From Myxococcales bacterium (lineage in GTDB: Bacteria; Myxococcota_A; Polyangia; Fen-1088): a stretch of DNA of 7,929 nt. The stretch lies in NCBI GenBank assembly GCA_003161835.1, contig PMNO01000459.1, positions 3,402-11,330 on the forward strand, read 5' to 3'. How positions within the stretch are numbered: position 1 is the stretch's first letter; each line of letters opens with the position of its first letter. Below are positions 6,495 to 7,929 of the stretch, in pieces. Under the pieces are notes generated by a model that was not told the origin of the DNA, did not search any database, and saw only the letters and a program-made list of their open reading frames with translations. The translations under genes and the position numbers were made by a program.

Positions 6495-7226
6495 TCACCG
6501 CCATTCGTGGGGAGCGGCGCTCACCACGGCGTCGGCATGATCGCGCTCGTCGCGCAGATCAACTTCCAACCAACCAATACCGCTGATGTCGCGGCACGCC
6601 GGTCGGGCGTCCGGCGATTCGGAGCGCGCCAGCCGCGCCAAGATCCTTTCGACGTGTACGGCTCGACCTTCCGTCGCGAGCACAGCTTCGGCCGCGGCCC
6701 AGTAGAGGTCCAGGCTTTCGGGCGGCACACGCGTCATCCCCACATAGCCGCAATCATACCGGGTCAGCGTCTTGGCGATCTCGCGCACGCGCCCGTCGGC
6801 GTCGCGGGCAACCTTCATGTCGTCGGGGCCGAGCTGCCGGTCATGGTCAACGAACGCCGTGACTCCGTGAACAGCTTCGGCGACCCGGCTCGCCACCGCC
6901 GGCCGGTAGATGTGGTCGACGTTCATCAGCAGGAAGTCCCGCTCGATCCGCTCGCGCGCAGAGATCAAAGACACCAGGTTGCCATCGCGAAAGTCTCGGT
7001 TTTCAACCAGCGTCACCGCCAAGCGCCGCGTCGCGATCTCGGCCTCGACCTCCGCGAAACCAAAACCACCCACGACGACGATTCCCGAGGGAGCGAGCCG
7101 CTCGGCAAAGCGAACCGCACGCGCCAGCAAGGTCTCGCCGGCAACCTGGATGAGCGCCTTGGGCAGGTGCGCGGTCAGCGCGCCCAGGCGACTACCCAGG
7201 CCAGCCGCGAGCAGCACCACCTGCAC
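6495..7226 (-). CDS. NTP-transferase, sugar/inositol-phosphate cytidylyltransferase-like
   Basis: This 243-residue enzyme has the nucleotidyltransferase fold that joins a phosphorylated sugar or polyol to an NTP, releasing pyrophosphate. The start MQVVLLAAGLGSRLG (1-15) is the nucleotide-binding signature loop, with LPKALIQV (21-28) supplying the conserved P-K. NRDFRDGNLVSL (77-88) and the metal aspartate in NVDHIY (102-107) follow. The segment KTLTRYDCGYVGM and the ending GIGWLEVDLRDERDHADA complete the fold. Remembered sequence of archaeal inositol-1-phosphate cytidylyltransferase domains (the IPCT half of IPCT-DIPPS) shows similar GN-SL, DH-Y, DGRV--I-K-L--(F/Y)DC and W-(D/E)VD blocks, so a CDP-inositol or related CDP-polyol/phosphocholine-type product is my best guess. 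GTG 7226 is chosen because the first beta strand begins there and AGGA lies six bases upstream; a start at 7292 would add 22 residues inside the HAD gene. It follows the HAD gene by 8 bases and converges on the amidotransferase with 7 bases between stops. Confidence 0.88.
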   Translation of the reverse strand: MQVVLLAAGLGSRLGALTAHLPKALIQVAGETLLARAVRFAERLAPSGIVVVGGFGFAEVEAEIATRRLAVTLVENRDFRDGNLVSLISARERIERDFLLMNVDHIYRPAVASRVAEAVHGVTAFVDHDRQLGPDDMKVARDADGRVREIAKTLTRYDCGYVGMTRVPPESLDLYWAAAEAVLATEGRAVHVERILARLARSESPDARPACRDISGIGWLEVDLRDERDHADAVVSAAPHEWR

Positions 7227-7231
7227 GGGCG

Positions 7232-7236
7232 TTCCT
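7232..7236 (-). promoter_or_regulatory. Ribosome binding site fixing the GTG 7226 start
   Basis: AGGAA on the minus strand sits 5 bases before GTG 7226 and overlaps the TAG stop of the HAD gene (7235-7237). This places the NTP-transferase start at the first hydrophobic strand and implies translational coupling with the HAD gene. Confidence 0.6.
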
Positions 7237-7929
7237 AACCGTGGCCGACGACCGGTTGCGCGGCGCTCGCAACGTCCGCCGCTTGCGCCCACTCACCCAC
7301 GAGCAAGCCAGGCAATTCCCCGAAGCGGCGAATGACCGGCAGGTGAGGAAACCGCAGGGTGAATCGCTCGTGGGAAAAGGTGCCGGCTAACCCAACGAAC
7401 GGGACCCCATTGGATTCAGCCACTTCGCCGTCATGCAATGAATCGCCGACGAAAAGCATCTCGGAGCGGTGGACGCCAAACGTGGCGGCCGTGCGATCGA
7501 TATGAGGCTTGCCCTTGGCCAGCCCGCCGCCAAAGCCCAGGGCCAAATCGAATTTGAAGGCCGCGTTGCGGACGAAGGTCGCCACGTTCTGAACCCCGTT
7601 GTTCGACGAGACGACCACCGCGATGCCGCGATCTTTCAGCTCGCCGAGCGCGCGCTCAACCTCCGTCGACATCCTGATCCGGTCGCAGCGGCTGGGCTTG
7701 CGCGCCTCGAACAACGCGGAGGCCGCCACATTGCGACCGTCGCCGGGAAAGATCGATTCCAGCTGGCGAATGAACGGCAATCCGCAAGTCGCGACATACA
7801 GCTCGTGCGCCAGCACGCGCGGGGTACCGTATATCTCCCCCATCACGTCGGTGGCCAACTCGGCGAGGGTCGGCATACTGTCGATGAGGGTGCCGTCCAG
7901 ATCGCACAAGAGAACCTTGGGGGCTGGCA
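7235..7929 (-). CDS. HAD-superfamily phosphatase, phosphoglycolate-phosphatase-like (start beyond right edge)
   Basis: This is a cytosolic Mg-dependent phosphatase that would remove phosphate from a small metabolite through an aspartyl-phosphate intermediate. Motif I, CDLDGTLIDSM, is at the N-terminus: the first Asp is the nucleophile and the second the acid/base. An alpha-helical cap of the C1 type follows. Motif II is the serine of VVVSSNNG, motif III the lysine of LAKGKPHID, and motif IV the acidic GDSLHDGEVA. All catalytic positions are present. The in-frame codons before TTG 7909 read PAPKVL, which supplies the beta strand ahead of the nucleophile, so the true start lies outside the window and TTG 7909 is not the start. 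The 3' end is complete, at TAG 7235-7237. Its tight spacing with the NTP-transferase suggests both act on one pathway, perhaps making or clearing a phosphorylated polyol or sugar; the substrate is unknown. Confidence 0.92.
   Translation of the reverse strand, partial: PAPKVLLCDLDGTLIDSMPTLAELATDVMGEIYGTPRVLAHELYVATCGLPFIRQLESIFPGDGRNVAASALFEARKPSRCDRIRMSTEVERALGELKDRGIAVVVSSNNGVQNVATFVRNAAFKFDLALGFGGGLAKGKPHIDRTAATFGVHRSEMLFVGDSLHDGEVAESNGVPFVGLAGTFSHERFTLRFPHLPVIRRFGELPGLLVGEWAQAADVASAAQPVVGHG

Noticed and set aside
6507..7238. 243-codon plus-strand open frame opposite the NTP-transferase
   Set aside because: No family resemblance; antisense shadow of a gene with clear signature motifs.

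Overview
The window is GC-rich, densely coding bacterial DNA, probably from a Myxococcota/Deltaproteobacteria-like chromosome. That placement is only an inference from the look of the SecA and flippase proteins and the base composition. It holds seven genes or gene parts and no RNA gene, CRISPR array or insertion sequence that I can see. No stretch without a gene exceeds about 230 bases.

Layout from left to right: (1) the first ~145 codons of secA on the minus strand, running off the left edge; (2) a minus-strand glycosyltransferase (552 to about 1634); (3) a minus-strand multi-spanning oligosaccharide flippase (start 3174 or 3207); (4) a ~230-base divergent intergenic region; (5) a plus-strand GT4 glycosyltransferase (3405-4544) whose stop overlaps the start of (6) a glutamine-dependent asparagine-synthase-type amidotransferase (4544-6487); (7) a convergent minus-strand pair, an NTP-transferase resembling sugar/inositol-phosphate cytidylyltransferases (6495-7226) and, upstream of it, a HAD phosphatase that enters from the right edge (7235 to beyond 7929).

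Taken together the central genes are a surface-glycan module: two glycosyltransferases build an oligosaccharide, the AsnB-like enzyme probably amidates a sugar acid or related acceptor, and the flippase exports the lipid-linked product. The cytidylyltransferase/HAD pair supplies or recycles an activated phosphorylated building block. secA is a housekeeping gene that happens to lie downstream of the flippase-glycosyltransferase unit.

The most notable observation is an in-frame amber codon (1729-1731) inside the last membrane helix of the flippase. The same frame continues for 30 more codons that read as a normal flippase C-terminus and then stops at 1636-1638, just before the glycosyltransferase. 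This is a recent nonsense mutation, a sequencing error or stop readthrough, and it also confuses the choice of start for the next gene.
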